A DNA stretch of 27,529 bases from Equadaptatus sp045601305 (GCA_045601305.1 JAZRZG010000090.1:1-27529); one strand, 5' to 3'; counted from the stretch's first letter, positions 15,115-22,330 are shown. The notes: generated from the sequence alone by a model not told the origin. Translations and numbers: made by a program.

Positions 15115-15717
15115 TTAATTCTCCTTTAAGGCAAGATTAAGGAAGGGCAGAAGAAGCCCTCCGATGCTGTTGCCCAGGATTACGAGCAAGATAAAAATGA
15201 ACGACTGCGCGTCAAAACTTCCTGCCGCCGCAAAATAAAACATGTCGGCTATTGAGTGCTCGTAGCCGCTGAGTATAAATACAGGAATGCAGAAAACAAT
15301 GCCTGAAATATTTCTGTTCTGTCTGAAAATGATTACGGCAAGGTAGATGAGTATTCCGCAGAAAGTACCTCGGATTATTGTCTGAAGCGGCAGCTGATTA
15401 AGCTTGGCGGCGCATATTGTCGCGGCAACCGCCTGCATGTTCGGAACGCCGTATGCAAGCAGCCGTCCGCAGACAAAAGTGCCTGTCGCATTGCCGATTA
15501 TGCAGAGTATCAGCAGCTGCCAGGCTGCTTTGTCATGCTTTTCTATCATGAAGCAGATTTTGCCGGTGTAAAGGTAGTAGCCGAGCATGCAAATGCAGAG
15601 AAGCGCGACCGCAAAGAACACAGAGCCGGCAATTTTGTTTTCACAGCTGAGAAAAACCCCGCCGCCGAGTGAAATCAGTATGCCTGAAATAATGCCGCTT
15701 ACGAGGTCATTTAACAT
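15115..15717 (-). CDS. Formate/nitrite transporter (FNT/FocA-like) channel, short form
   Basis: The 200-residue, very hydrophobic protein has about six membrane segments. It shows the FNT repeats IIGNATGTFVCG (about 74-85) and ILGNSIGGLLLP (about 180-191). The signature LSGYEHSIADMFY carries the central pore histidine (His154), and LYTGKICF near residue 50 matches the FNT gate loop. Typical FocA, NirC and HSC proteins are 250-280 residues, so this is a compact, diverged member; no start further upstream is possible because the start overlaps the purM stop by 7 bases. Its position between purM and purN in an operon ending with fhs points to formate uptake for 10-formyl-THF. Nitrite, hydrosulfide or another small anion remains possible. 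Confidence 0.88.
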   Translation of the reverse strand: MLNDLVSGIISGILISLGGGVFLSCENKIAGSVFFAVALLCICMLGYYLYTGKICFMIEKHDKAAWQLLILCIIGNATGTFVCGRLLAYGVPNMQAVAATICAAKLNQLPLQTIIRGTFCGILIYLAVIIFRQNRNISGIVFCIPVFILSGYEHSIADMFYFAAAGSFDAQSFIFILLVILGNSIGGLLLPFLNLALKEN

Positions 15718-16748
15718 ATCGTGATTTTCTCCTCTGATTTTTTGATCTCACCGATTACATAGGCGTCTTCGCCTGCAGCTTTAAGGATGTCAACAGCCTT
15801 GTCTGCGCTGTTTTTTGAGACTATCAGGCTCATTCCTACGCCCATGTTGTAGGTGTTGAACATATCGCGTTCGTCAACGCCGCCTTCCTTTTGCAGAAGT
15901 TTGAAGATTGCCGGTGTGCTGATGGCGGCTTTTTCTATTTTTGCGCCGAGACCGTCAGGAATGCAGCGCGGTATGTTCTCAAAGAAACCGCCGCCCGTTA
16001 TGTGGCTTATGCCGTGAACTTCGGCAGCTTCGACTGCCGCAAGCGCCTGTTTTACGTAGATTTTTGTCGGGGTGAGAAGCGCTTCGCCGAGAGTGCCGCC
16101 AAGCTCGTTATAATACTTTCCGAGGTCTGCGTTTTCGACATCGAAAATTTTGCGGACGAGCGAATAGCCGTTTGAATGTATTCCGCTTGACGGAAGCGCG
16201 ATTACGATGTCGCCCTCCGTCATTTTGTTTTTGTCCAGCACTTTTTCCTTGTCAACTATGCCGACGGAGAAACCGGCAAGGTCGTAGTCATCAGGCTGCA
16301 TTGTGCCGGGGTGTTCTGCAGTTTCGCCGCCTATGAGCGCGCAGCCTGCCTGTACGCAGCCCTCTGCGACGCCGGAAACAAGAGTCGCGACTTTTTCAGG
16401 CTCGTTTTTGCCTATCGCGATGTAGTCAAGAAAGAATATCGGCTTTGCGCCGCAGCATACGATGTCGTTTACGCACATGGCAACACAGTCTATGCCTACC
16501 GTGTCATGCCTGCCGAGCAGCTGCGCAATGCGCTGTTTTGTGCCGACTCCGTCTGTGCCCGATACTAAAACAGGCTGTTTCATTTTGGCAATATCAGGGG
16601 CAAAAAGTCCGCCAAAACCGCCTATATCGGAAACAACACCCGGAATAAAGGTGCGCTCAACGTGCTTTTTCATAAGTTTAACGCCGGCGTATCCTGCTTC
16701 AATGTCAACTCCGGCTGCGGCGTATGCCGCCGAGAAAGATTTGTTCAT
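15711..16748 (-). CDS. purM: Phosphoribosylformylglycinamidine cyclo-ligase (AIR synthetase)
   Basis: PurM closes the imidazole ring of FGAM to AIR with ATP. The 345-residue length is normal. Family blocks are AAAGVDIEAGYAGVK at the start, GGFGGLFAPD, VSGTDGVGTKQRIA, MCVNDIVCCGAKPIFFLDY, LIGGETAEHPG, and ITGGGFFENIPR. An AGGAAT ribosome site lies within the 3-base gap and the purF end. The stop codon overlaps the start of the channel gene by 7 bases. Confidence 0.97.
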   Translation of the reverse strand: MNKSFSAAYAAAGVDIEAGYAGVKLMKKHVERTFIPGVVSDIGGFGGLFAPDIAKMKQPVLVSGTDGVGTKQRIAQLLGRHDTVGIDCVAMCVNDIVCCGAKPIFFLDYIAIGKNEPEKVATLVSGVAEGCVQAGCALIGGETAEHPGTMQPDDYDLAGFSVGIVDKEKVLDKNKMTEGDIVIALPSSGIHSNGYSLVRKIFDVENADLGKYYNELGGTLGEALLTPTKIYVKQALAAVEAAEVHGISHITGGGFFENIPRCIPDGLGAKIEKAAISTPAIFKLLQKEGGVDERDMFNTYNMGVGMSLIVSKNSADKAVDILKAAGEDAYVIGEIKKSEEKITIC

Positions 16749-16751
16749 GAT

Positions 16752-18176
16752 TTATTCCTTTCTTGTCCAGCAGTAGGTACAGACTTTATCTTTATCCAGT
16801 CCTATGGCTTCAAGCATACCGTCGAGCGACTGGTATTCAAGAGAGGTAAAGCCGAGTTTTTCGCATATTGATTTCAGCAGGCAGCGACCGCGTTCACTGC
16901 GTCCGTCAGAGTATTCTTCAAGATGTTTCTGCCCTTCGTCCCCTTCAAGTTCCTGAACTATACGGCGCGCAAGCAGGTCAAGCTCGGAGTTGCTGCGTGA
17001 AAAATTGATATATTTGCAGCTGTGCATAATCGGCGGGCATGCCGAACGCAGATGCACTTCTTTTGCGCCTGCCTCGTAAAGGAATTTCGCCGTTTCGCGA
17101 AGCTGTGTGCCGCGCACGATTGAGTCATCGACAAAGAGCAGTTTTTTGCCCTTAATCAGCTCAGGCACAGGGATTTGTTTCATTTTTGCCACTTGATTGC
17201 GCTGTTTCTGCTTTACAGGCATAAAAGAGCGCAGCCAGGAGGGTGTGTACTTGATAAACGGTCTCGCAAACGGCTTCCGGCTTTCGTTTGCATAGCCTAT
17301 TGCGTGCGGAATCCCTGAGTCAGGCACCCCTGCGACAAAATCAACGTCGGGGAGAAGTCCTGCTTTTTCTTCATCGCGCGCCATTATCTGACCGTTTTTA
17401 TAACGCATTACCTCGACGTTCTGCCCTTCGTAATTTGCATTGGGGTAACCGAAGTAACTCCAGAGGAAAGCACAGATTTTCATCTCTTTTCCTGCAGGTG
17501 AGAGAACTTCGAGACTGTCAGGTGTAAGTTTTACTATTTCCGCGGGACCTAATTCACGTTCAAAGGTATAACCAACCTTTTCTGCCGCGAAAGATTCAAA
17601 AGTCGCACAGTAGCCGTCTTCGTTTTTGCCGATTATAACCGGAAGTCTGCCGAGTTTGTCGCGCGAGGCGATCAGTTCGCCTTTTTCAGTGATTAACAGC
17701 AGAGTCATGCTCCCTTTTACGAGCTCCTGAACACGGAGAATACCCTCTGCAAGAGTGTCGCGCGTGTTGATAATTGCGGCAACAAGCTCTGTGGAATTTA
17801 CCTTGCCGTTGCTCATTGCCATAAATTGGTGTCCGTGATCGCTGAAACTGCGTTGTATAAGCTCCTCTGCGTTGTTGATGAGCCCTACCGTGGTAATCGC
17901 GTAAACTCCCAAATGTGAACGTACAAGCAGAGGCTGAGGCTCAGAGTCGCTTATACAGCCGAAACCGCAGCAGCCTTCAAAATCTGCAAGATCAGGCTCA
18001 AATTTTGTGCGGAAAGGCGTGTCGGAAATGGAATGTATCTGCCGCTGAAATCCCTGTAGGCTGCCCCATATTGTCATTCCCGCATGGTTTGTTCCGAGAT
18101 GACTGTGGTAGTCCGTCCCGAAAAAAACGTCGTAAACTACGTCGCGGCGTGAAACCGCTCCAAAAAAGCCGCCCAT
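16752..18176 (-). CDS. purF: Amidophosphoribosyltransferase (PurF) with degenerate glutaminase domain
   Basis: PurF makes phosphoribosylamine from PRPP. The 474-residue protein keeps the PRPP loop LLFVDDSIVRGT (346-357). It also keeps cysteines that fit the 4Fe-4S cluster of Bacillus-type PurF: Cys235 in KICAFLW, one of Cys380/Cys387 in SACPPIMHSCKY, and Cys466/Cys469 in VCTYCW. The glutaminase half is altered. The protein begins MGGFFGAV, so the N-terminal nucleophile Cys of MCGI or ECGV is a glycine. The HRGQ motif reads SHLGTNHAG, and the HNGN motif appears as VGLINN. The start is fixed by the purC stop only 3 bases upstream, so no propeptide with a Cys is hidden. It likely uses free ammonia or a partner glutaminase. 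Confidence 0.93.
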   Translation of the reverse strand: MGGFFGAVSRRDVVYDVFFGTDYHSHLGTNHAGMTIWGSLQGFQRQIHSISDTPFRTKFEPDLADFEGCCGFGCISDSEPQPLLVRSHLGVYAITTVGLINNAEELIQRSFSDHGHQFMAMSNGKVNSTELVAAIINTRDTLAEGILRVQELVKGSMTLLLITEKGELIASRDKLGRLPVIIGKNEDGYCATFESFAAEKVGYTFERELGPAEIVKLTPDSLEVLSPAGKEMKICAFLWSYFGYPNANYEGQNVEVMRYKNGQIMARDEEKAGLLPDVDFVAGVPDSGIPHAIGYANESRKPFARPFIKYTPSWLRSFMPVKQKQRNQVAKMKQIPVPELIKGKKLLFVDDSIVRGTQLRETAKFLYEAGAKEVHLRSACPPIMHSCKYINFSRSNSELDLLARRIVQELEGDEGQKHLEEYSDGRSERGRCLLKSICEKLGFTSLEYQSLDGMLEAIGLDKDKVCTYCWTRKE

Positions 18177-18179
18177 CTC

Positions 18180-18860
18180 TTACGCGAAGAAAAGTTTTGA
18201 AAGTGTCATCGGTTCGATGTATTTGCCGTCCTTATATACGCGCATGTTGCCTGAGGCAATTTCGTCTATAAGCATTACGTTGCCATCGGCATCATAGCCG
18301 TATTCAAATTTTATGTCATAGAGGACAAGCCCTTTTTCTGCGAGGTCGTCCGCGACTATCTTTGTGATTTTCTGTGTCATTTCCTTAATGTCATCGTACT
18401 GTTTTTCTGTCATAACTCCGAGAGCGACAAGCGCGTCTTTCGTGACGAGAGGATCACCCTTTGCGTCGTCCTTGAAAGTCGTTTCAACGTATGCCGGAAG
18501 GTCTGCGCCCTCTTTTATATATTCGCCGTAGCGGCGGAAGAAACTGCCTACCGCTTTGTAACGGCAGATGACTTCAAGTCCGTGACCGAAAACCTTTGCC
18601 GGAAGGACTTCCATCGTTGTGTCGCCGAGATTTGCGCTTACGTAATGCGTGCGGATGCCTGCAGCGTTGATTTTCTCAAAGAAATATATTGACATGCGGA
18701 GATTGACATCGCCTACGCCTTCGATGGTAAGTCCTACAGAGTTTTCGCCTGGGTCAAATTTTCCGTCTTTGCCTGTGCAGTCATCTTTGAACTTAAGAAG
18801 ATAATTGCCGCTGCCGAGTGAGAAAACGTCTTTTGTTTTGCCTGAATAAACTTTGTCCAT
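18180..18860 (-). CDS. purC: Phosphoribosylaminoimidazole-succinocarboxamide synthase (SAICAR synthetase)
   Basis: PurC joins aspartate to CAIR with ATP. The 226-residue length fits the short bacterial form. Motifs are YSGKTKDVF near the start (GKTKDVF, 7-13), LLKFKDDCTGKDG, VICRYKAVGSFFRRYG and the metal/ATP segment LIDEIASGNMRVYKDGKY. An AAAGGAG ribosome site precedes ATG 18860, 46 bases after purE. No purB is present in the window to use its product, so the lyase must be encoded elsewhere. Confidence 0.97.
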   Translation of the reverse strand: MDKVYSGKTKDVFSLGSGNYLLKFKDDCTGKDGKFDPGENSVGLTIEGVGDVNLRMSIYFFEKINAAGIRTHYVSANLGDTTMEVLPAKVFGHGLEVICRYKAVGSFFRRYGEYIKEGADLPAYVETTFKDDAKGDPLVTKDALVALGVMTEKQYDDIKEMTQKITKIVADDLAEKGLVLYDIKFEYGYDADGNVMLIDEIASGNMRVYKDGKYIEPMTLSKLFFA

Positions 18861-18906
18861 GATGTATGTCTCCTTTGAATTAAATTATTGAGCTGATTAA
18901 GTGAGG

Positions 18907-19389
18907 TTAAAGCACAAGCGCTTTGTCCTTCGCAAGCACCTTTGCTTTGTCCGCCGCGCGTTTTTCCGCAAGTTTTTCCGCAAGTTCTTCGTCTGTGACG
19001 GCAAGTATTTCCGCGGCAAGCAGCGCCGCATTTGCGCCGCCGTTTACGGCAACTGCGGCAACAGGAATTCCGGAAGGCATCTGAACTGTCGCAAGCAGCG
19101 CGTCCATTCCGTCAAAGACTGCCGATTTGCACGGAATGCCTATAACGGGAAGCGTAGTGTTGGCGGCAACAACACCAGCAAGGTGTGCTGCCATTCCTGC
19201 GGCGCAGATGATTACGCCGAATCCGTTTCTACGAGCGTTTGCCGCAAAATCGCGGGCTTCGTCAGGAGTTCTGTGTGCCGAATAGATGTGAGCTTCGTAC
19301 GGTATGTTAAGCTCTTTGAAGACTGCCGCGCTTTTTTCGAGAATCGGCAGGTCGCTGTCGCTGCCCATTACTATTGCTGCTTTTTTCAT
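18907..19389 (-). CDS. purE: N5-carboxyaminoimidazole ribonucleotide mutase (PurE, class I-like)
   Basis: The 160-residue protein carries GSDSDLP (9-15), YSAHRTP with the catalytic His39, and the late block MPSGIPVAAVAVNGGANAALLAAEIL, which matches class I PurE better than class II AIR carboxylase. Class I enzymes normally work with PurK; none is encoded here, so purK lies elsewhere or this PurE uses CO2 directly. It is the first gene of the operon. An AAGGAGG ribosome site sits just before ATG 19389, behind a leader of about 148 bases that contains a ZTP riboswitch. Confidence 0.95.
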   Translation of the reverse strand: MKKAAIVMGSDSDLPILEKSAAVFKELNIPYEAHIYSAHRTPDEARDFAANARRNGFGVIICAAGMAAHLAGVVAANTTLPVIGIPCKSAVFDGMDALLATVQMPSGIPVAAVAVNGGANAALLAAEILAVTDEELAEKLAEKRAADKAKVLAKDKALVL

Positions 19390-19415
19390 AGAAAATCCTC
19401 CTTAAGAAATGCAAA

Positions 19416-19447
19416 GGGCACACTTCCGTAATTACAGAAATGTGCCC
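19416..19447 (-). terminator. Expression-platform hairpin of the purE leader
   Basis: GGGCACATTTC (minus strand, 19437-19447) pairs along 11 positions with GAAGTGTGCCC (19416-19426), one pair being G-U. Its 5' arm reuses the GGGCA (19443-19447) that forms the end of the riboswitch aptamer, so the two structures exclude each other. The following tract is only modestly U-rich (TTTGCATTTCTT), so it could act as an attenuator or by folding close to the ribosome site. Confidence 0.6.
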
Positions 19448-19515
19448 AGACGGTCGGCTTTTACAGCATCTGTGCTTCTCTGCGGTGCTCCGCTCATCCG
19501 TCGGTCGCACAGACG
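19443..19515 (-). promoter_or_regulatory. ZTP (pfl) riboswitch aptamer upstream of purE
   Basis: On the minus strand the 3' domain GCCGACCGTCTGGGCA (19443-19458) matches the highly conserved ZTP-class core. I recall the same GCCGACCGUCUGGGC string in the well-studied Fusobacterium ulcerans aptamer. The 5' domain also aligns: a CCGACGG strand, a GCGG/CCGC hairpin replacing GUGG/CCAC, an AGAAG segment, and a P1 of TGTGC with GCACA. ZTP riboswitches sense ZMP/ZTP, the intermediates that accumulate when 10-formyl-THF is scarce, and turn genes on. That is the right signal for an operon ending in glyA and fhs. Confidence 0.88.
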
Positions 19516-19543
19516 TTTTTTTGCTTGAATTTGTACTGTAAAT

Positions 19544-19572
19544 AGTTTAATTCCAAAGACGTTGTGCGTCAA
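19544..19572 (-). promoter_or_regulatory. Promoter of the purine/one-carbon operon
   Basis: On the minus strand TTGACG (19567-19572), a 17-base spacer and TAAACT (19544-19549) would start transcription near 19537. That gives a leader of about 148 bases that includes the complete ZTP aptamer. It is the only good promoter I found upstream of purE. Confidence 0.6.
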
Positions 19573-19604
19573 TACATAATATAAAGAAGTTTTTGTCAGT
19601 AAAG

Positions 19605-19739
19605 GTGATTACAATTAGGAAATTAAAGCTGAATTTTGTGCATGCAAAGGAAAAAATAGCAGTTTTGGGAAATGTACTGGAATTTTTTGCCGATATTTGC
19701 GATAATGTTAATGAAATTCAGACTGGGGGCATGAAATGA
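19605..19739 (+). CDS. Possible small protein overlapping the truA start
   Basis: A GTG at 19605 opens a 44-codon frame whose TGA overlaps the truA ATG as ATGA, the usual sign of translational coupling. The product begins VITIRKLKLNFVHAKEK, contains GNVLEFFADICDNVNE, and is lysine-rich at the N-terminus and acidic later. I do not recognise it. There is no clear ribosome site before the GTG, only AAAGG next to it, so the frame may be fortuitous. If it is not translated, this 19590-19735 stretch is simply the truA leader, with a possible extended -10 (TGCGATAAT) ending at 19706. Confidence 0.28.
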   Translation: MITIRKLKLNFVHAKEKIAVLGNVLEFFADICDNVNEIQTGGMK

Positions 19740-20488
19740 GATTTGCGGCATGTGTCAGCTATAACGGAGGGCTTTTCAGCGGCTGGCAGTTGCAGCCAGG
19801 TTTTTCCACAGTTCAGGAAGAGACGGAAAGGGTATTGTCTCTGCTGAATAACGGAACTGTCAGAATTACGGGGGCAGGCCGCACTGACGCCGGTGTACAC
19901 GCGCGCGGTCAGGTCTGCAGCTTTGAGCTTTCGGACAAATGGAGCGCAAACAGGCTTATGCTTGCGGCGAACGCCAATCTTCCCGCCGGAATACAGTTTA
20001 TGAAGGTTGCGGAAGTTGCTGACGATTTTAACGCGCGTTTTGACGCTGTATCGCGGGAATATGTCTATTTTGTCTGGCACAGCAGAACGATTTATCCGCA
20101 CATTGAGCCTTTCGTATGCCACATAAAAGCAAGGGATTACGACTGGCAGCTTGCTGCGCAGGCATGCCGTTTTTTTGAGGGGAAACATGATTTCAGCGCC
20201 TTCTGCAAGAAAAATGAGGTGCCGGACAACGCTGTGCGCACTATTCATTCGGTTAAGCTTCGCAAACGCGGAAATCTTGTCTGGCTTCATGTGAAGGGCA
20301 ATGCGTTTCTTATGAATATGATTCGAATTATGCTCGGAAATCTTGAGCTTGTGGCACAGAAAAAACGTTCGCCGGAATGGATCAGGACTTTGCTTGACGG
20401 CGGTGTCAGGGAAGATGGAGGACGAACTTTTCCGCCCCACGGGCTTTTTTTCTGGCGCGTTAATTATGAAAAACAGCTGTTTGTTTAA
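19736..20488 (+). CDS. truA: tRNA pseudouridine(38-40) synthase
   Basis: TruA isomerises uridines 38-40 in the anticodon arm of many tRNAs. The 250-residue protein is of normal length. The catalytic aspartate is Asp51 in GAGRTDAGVHA, followed by the blocks SREYVYFVW, HDFSAFCKK and NAFLMNMIRIMLG. A GGGGG ribosome site lies just before ATG 19736. It is transcribed away from the purine operon, and its stop is about 50 bases before the mreB ribosome site, with a separate promoter in between. Confidence 0.96.
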   Translation: MRFAACVSYNGGLFSGWQLQPGFSTVQEETERVLSLLNNGTVRITGAGRTDAGVHARGQVCSFELSDKWSANRLMLAANANLPAGIQFMKVAEVADDFNARFDAVSREYVYFVWHSRTIYPHIEPFVCHIKARDYDWQLAAQACRFFEGKHDFSAFCKKNEVPDNAVRTIHSVKLRKRGNLVWLHVKGNAFLMNMIRIMLGNLELVAQKKRSPEWIRTLLDGGVREDGGRTFPPHGLFFWRVNYEKQLFV

Positions 20489-20502
20489 CACAACACAGTT
20501 TT

Positions 20503-20531
20503 TTGTTGTACAATACAGATAATCATATAAT
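20503..20531 (+). promoter_or_regulatory. Promoter of the mreB-family gene
   Basis: TTGTTG (20503-20508), a 17-base spacer and a perfect TATAAT (20526-20531) predict a start near 20538. That is directly upstream of the GGGAGG ribosome site at 20539-20544, so the leader is very short. The promoter also shows that an in-frame ATG at 20503 cannot be the real start codon. Confidence 0.65.
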
Positions 20532-20553
20532 TTCTGTCGGGAGGCTGAACGCT

Positions 20554-21597
20554 TTGTGGAGCAGAGACATAGGCATTGACCTTGGAACAGCTACTGTTCT
20601 GGTATATATAAAAGGTAAAGGGGTTGTTCTCAGAGAACCGTCCGTGGTTGCGCTTGACCAGGATACAGGAAGAATTCTCGCAGTCGGCGAAGACGCAAAA
20701 ATCATGATAGGAAGAACTCCGGGCAATGTCGTGGCAATCCGTCCGCTCAGAGACGGTGTTATCGCTGACTATACGATGACAGAGGTCATGATGCGCGAAT
20801 TTGTCCGCAAGGTCACGTCGGGCTTTGAGCGTGTTGTACGCCACCGCATAATGGTCGGTGTGCCTGCCGGCGCTACAAACGTTGAACGCCGCGCCGTGCT
20901 TGAAGCCGCGGTTGAAGTGGGTGCAAAAGAGGCATATCTTATTGAAGAGCCTATGGCAGCAGCAATAGGCGCTCATCTGCCTATTGGCGAAGCTGTCGGA
21001 AACATGGTTGTAGATATCGGAGGCGGCACTTCCGATATTGCAGTTGCCTCTCTCGGCGGACTTGTAGTCTGTGAATCGCTGCGTGTAGGCGGTGACAAGT
21101 TTGACGAAGCGATTATGCGTTACGTTCGCCGGCAGTATAACCTTGCGATAGGCGAGCAGACCGCGGAAACCGTGAAAAAACAGATAGGTTCCTGTTATGT
21201 TTTTCGCGAGGAAGACAACATGACAATGGAAATTCGCGGCAGCGACCTTATTCACGGTCTGCCGCGACCGCTGACAATCACAAGTACGGACGTGGCTATG
21301 GCAATAGAAGAGTCTGTCAGCCAGCTTTTAGCGGCAATCAAGCGCGTGCTTGAAAAAACTCCGCCGGAATTGTCCTCTGACGTCATCGAGCGCGGTATTA
21401 TACTCACAGGCGGCGGTGCGTATCTGCGGGGGCTTCCTGAACTTATTACCAAAGAAACGGAAATTTCCTGCTCTGTGGCGGAATCCGCTTCAGAATGTGT
21501 CGTTATGGGAACAGGCATTGCGCTTGACTCTCTTGATAAACTGAAAGAATGCGGTGCGGTATATTCAACGACCCGCCGCGGCAGCAGAAGAAAATAA
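20554..21597 (+). CDS. mreB: Rod shape-determining protein, MreB family (actin-like)
   Basis: This actin-like ATPase forms filaments under the membrane and guides side-wall peptidoglycan synthesis. I choose the TTG at 20554, which gives 347 residues starting (M)WSRDIGIDLGTATVLVY, because the GGGAGG ribosome site lies 9 bases upstream and family members begin this way. Nucleotide-binding blocks are DIGIDLGTAT, VVDIGGGTSDIAV and ILTGGGAYLRG, with the MreB segments LREPSVVAL, IRPLRDGVIADY and LIEEPMAAAIGAHLPI. It could be a paralogue such as Mbl; the usual partners mreC, mreD and rodA are absent. It is followed without a gap by the YkgJ-like gene. Confidence 0.93.
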   Translation: MWSRDIGIDLGTATVLVYIKGKGVVLREPSVVALDQDTGRILAVGEDAKIMIGRTPGNVVAIRPLRDGVIADYTMTEVMMREFVRKVTSGFERVVRHRIMVGVPAGATNVERRAVLEAAVEVGAKEAYLIEEPMAAAIGAHLPIGEAVGNMVVDIGGGTSDIAVASLGGLVVCESLRVGGDKFDEAIMRYVRRQYNLAIGEQTAETVKKQIGSCYVFREEDNMTMEIRGSDLIHGLPRPLTITSTDVAMAIEESVSQLLAAIKRVLEKTPPELSSDVIERGIILTGGGAYLRGLPELITKETEISCSVAESASECVVMGTGIALDSLDKLKECGAVYSTTRRGSRRK

Positions 21598-22035
21598 ATG
21601 GCAAAAGAGACTACAGGGGAGATTTGTCACTGCTTTTACGAGAACGGTCTGCGCTTTTCCTGTAAAGAATGCGGAGCGTGCTGCAGCGGTGAACCTGGGG
21701 ATATCTGGGTTACGGAAGAGGAGATTGCCCGTATATCAGAATTTTTGAAAGTGCCCGTTGCCGAGCTTGAGGAGTTGTGCTTGAGAGAAGACGCGTGCGG
21801 AAACAAGAGCATACGGGATTTGCCAGAGAGAAATTATGACTGTATATTCCAAGACGAAAAAACTCGGCGCTGCAGAATATATCCCGTTCGCCCCAAACAA
21901 TGCGCGCAGTTCCCTTTCTGGAAGTCAATGATAGAAAATGAAGCTGAATGGTGTTTTTACGCGCGGCGCTGTCCGGGAATGAATCAAGGCAGACTTTATA
22001 CAAAAGAAGAAATCGAAAAGACTGCGGGAATATAA
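21598..22035 (+). CDS. YkgJ-family cysteine-cluster protein (putative Zn/Fe binding)
   Basis: The 145-residue protein has the family hallmark CKECGACC (Cys22, 25, 28, 29), then Cys82 and Cys92 and the segment YPVRPKQCAQFPFW. Cysteines near 119 and 125 follow. The spacing is that of the CxxCxxCC family (PF03692), thought to bind a zinc or iron-sulfur cluster, with no agreed function. Its ATG follows the mreB stop codon directly, so it is probably translated by reinitiation in the same transcript. It is followed 15 bases later by a small zinc-ribbon gene, another cysteine-rich product. Confidence 0.88.
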   Translation: MAKETTGEICHCFYENGLRFSCKECGACCSGEPGDIWVTEEEIARISEFLKVPVAELEELCLREDACGNKSIRDLPERNYDCIFQDEKTRRCRIYPVRPKQCAQFPFWKSMIENEAEWCFYARRCPGMNQGRLYTKEEIEKTAGI

Positions 22036-22050
22036 ATGGAGGAATACAAA

Positions 22051-22197
22051 ATGGATGACGCAAAAATATGCCCCTTCTGCGGGCTGAGACTGGCAAGAAG
22101 ACTTTCGCAGGTCAGCGCTGCCTGCTGGAGATACCGTTGCGCGAAGTGCAAAAAAGTTTTTATAGTTGACGAAAGCACCGGTGAAATTATTAAGTAA
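22051..22197 (+). CDS. Small zinc-ribbon protein, 48 residues
   Basis: This short gene has a GGAGGA ribosome site 7 bases before ATG 22051, which favours it over the in-frame ATG at 22036. The product carries two knuckles, CPFC (7-10) and CAKC (30-33), with an extra Cys25 in between, then an IVDESTGEIIK tail. This fits a four-cysteine zinc ribbon of the kind seen in tiny nucleic-acid-binding or adaptor proteins. It is the last gene before the manganese riboswitch and probably shares the mreB transcript. The function is unknown; the ribosome site and regular cysteine pattern make it a real gene. Confidence 0.7.
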   Translation: MDDAKICPFCGLRLARRLSQVSAACWRYRCAKCKKVFIVDESTGEIIK

Positions 22198-22214
22198 AAC
22201 TGTTGTTGCTACTG

Positions 22215-22243
22215 TTGACTTTTGTTCTTGTTTATGCAATACT
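22215..22243 (+). promoter_or_regulatory. Promoter of the riboswitch-antiporter unit
   Basis: TTGACT (22215-22220) is 17 bases from AATACT (22238-22243), which has a TG one base upstream (extended -10). The predicted start is just after 22245, at the 5' edge of the riboswitch. Confidence 0.5.
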
Positions 22244-22330
22244 TATCGTCGGATTAAGGGAGTAGTCAGCGCATTGCGCGGAGCAGCCAACATACCCTGT
22301 GGAGACACATGGCTGTGACATAAATGACGA
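22243..22330 (+). promoter_or_regulatory. yybP-ykoY (Mn2+-sensing) riboswitch aptamer
   Basis: The hallmark strand TTAAGGGAGTAGTC (about 22254-22267) and the later CAACATACC (about 22288-22296) belong to the yybP-ykoY class. The closing helix is TCGTC (22246-22250) with GACGA (22326-22330). Its 3' strand overlaps the first bases of the terminator stem at 22329, so aptamer closure and termination compete, as expected of an ON switch. This class binds Mn2+ and usually precedes manganese exporters. It sits 61 bases upstream of a CaCA antiporter. Confidence 0.85.

Noticed and set aside
19718..20491. 257-codon frame opposite truA, and a similar one opposite mreB at 20485-21255
   Set aside because: The plus-strand frames encode intact TruA and MreB with catalytic motifs; the opposite frames have no recognisable domains.
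20503..20553. ATG at 20503 as the mreB start (364 residues)
   Set aside because: It overlaps the -35 box of a good promoter and lies upstream of the predicted transcript start; the TTG at 20554 has a well-placed GGGAGG and gives the normal MreB N-terminus.
22036..22050. ATG at 22036 as the zinc-ribbon start
   Set aside because: The GGAGGA ribosome site lies within these codons and points to the ATG at 22051.
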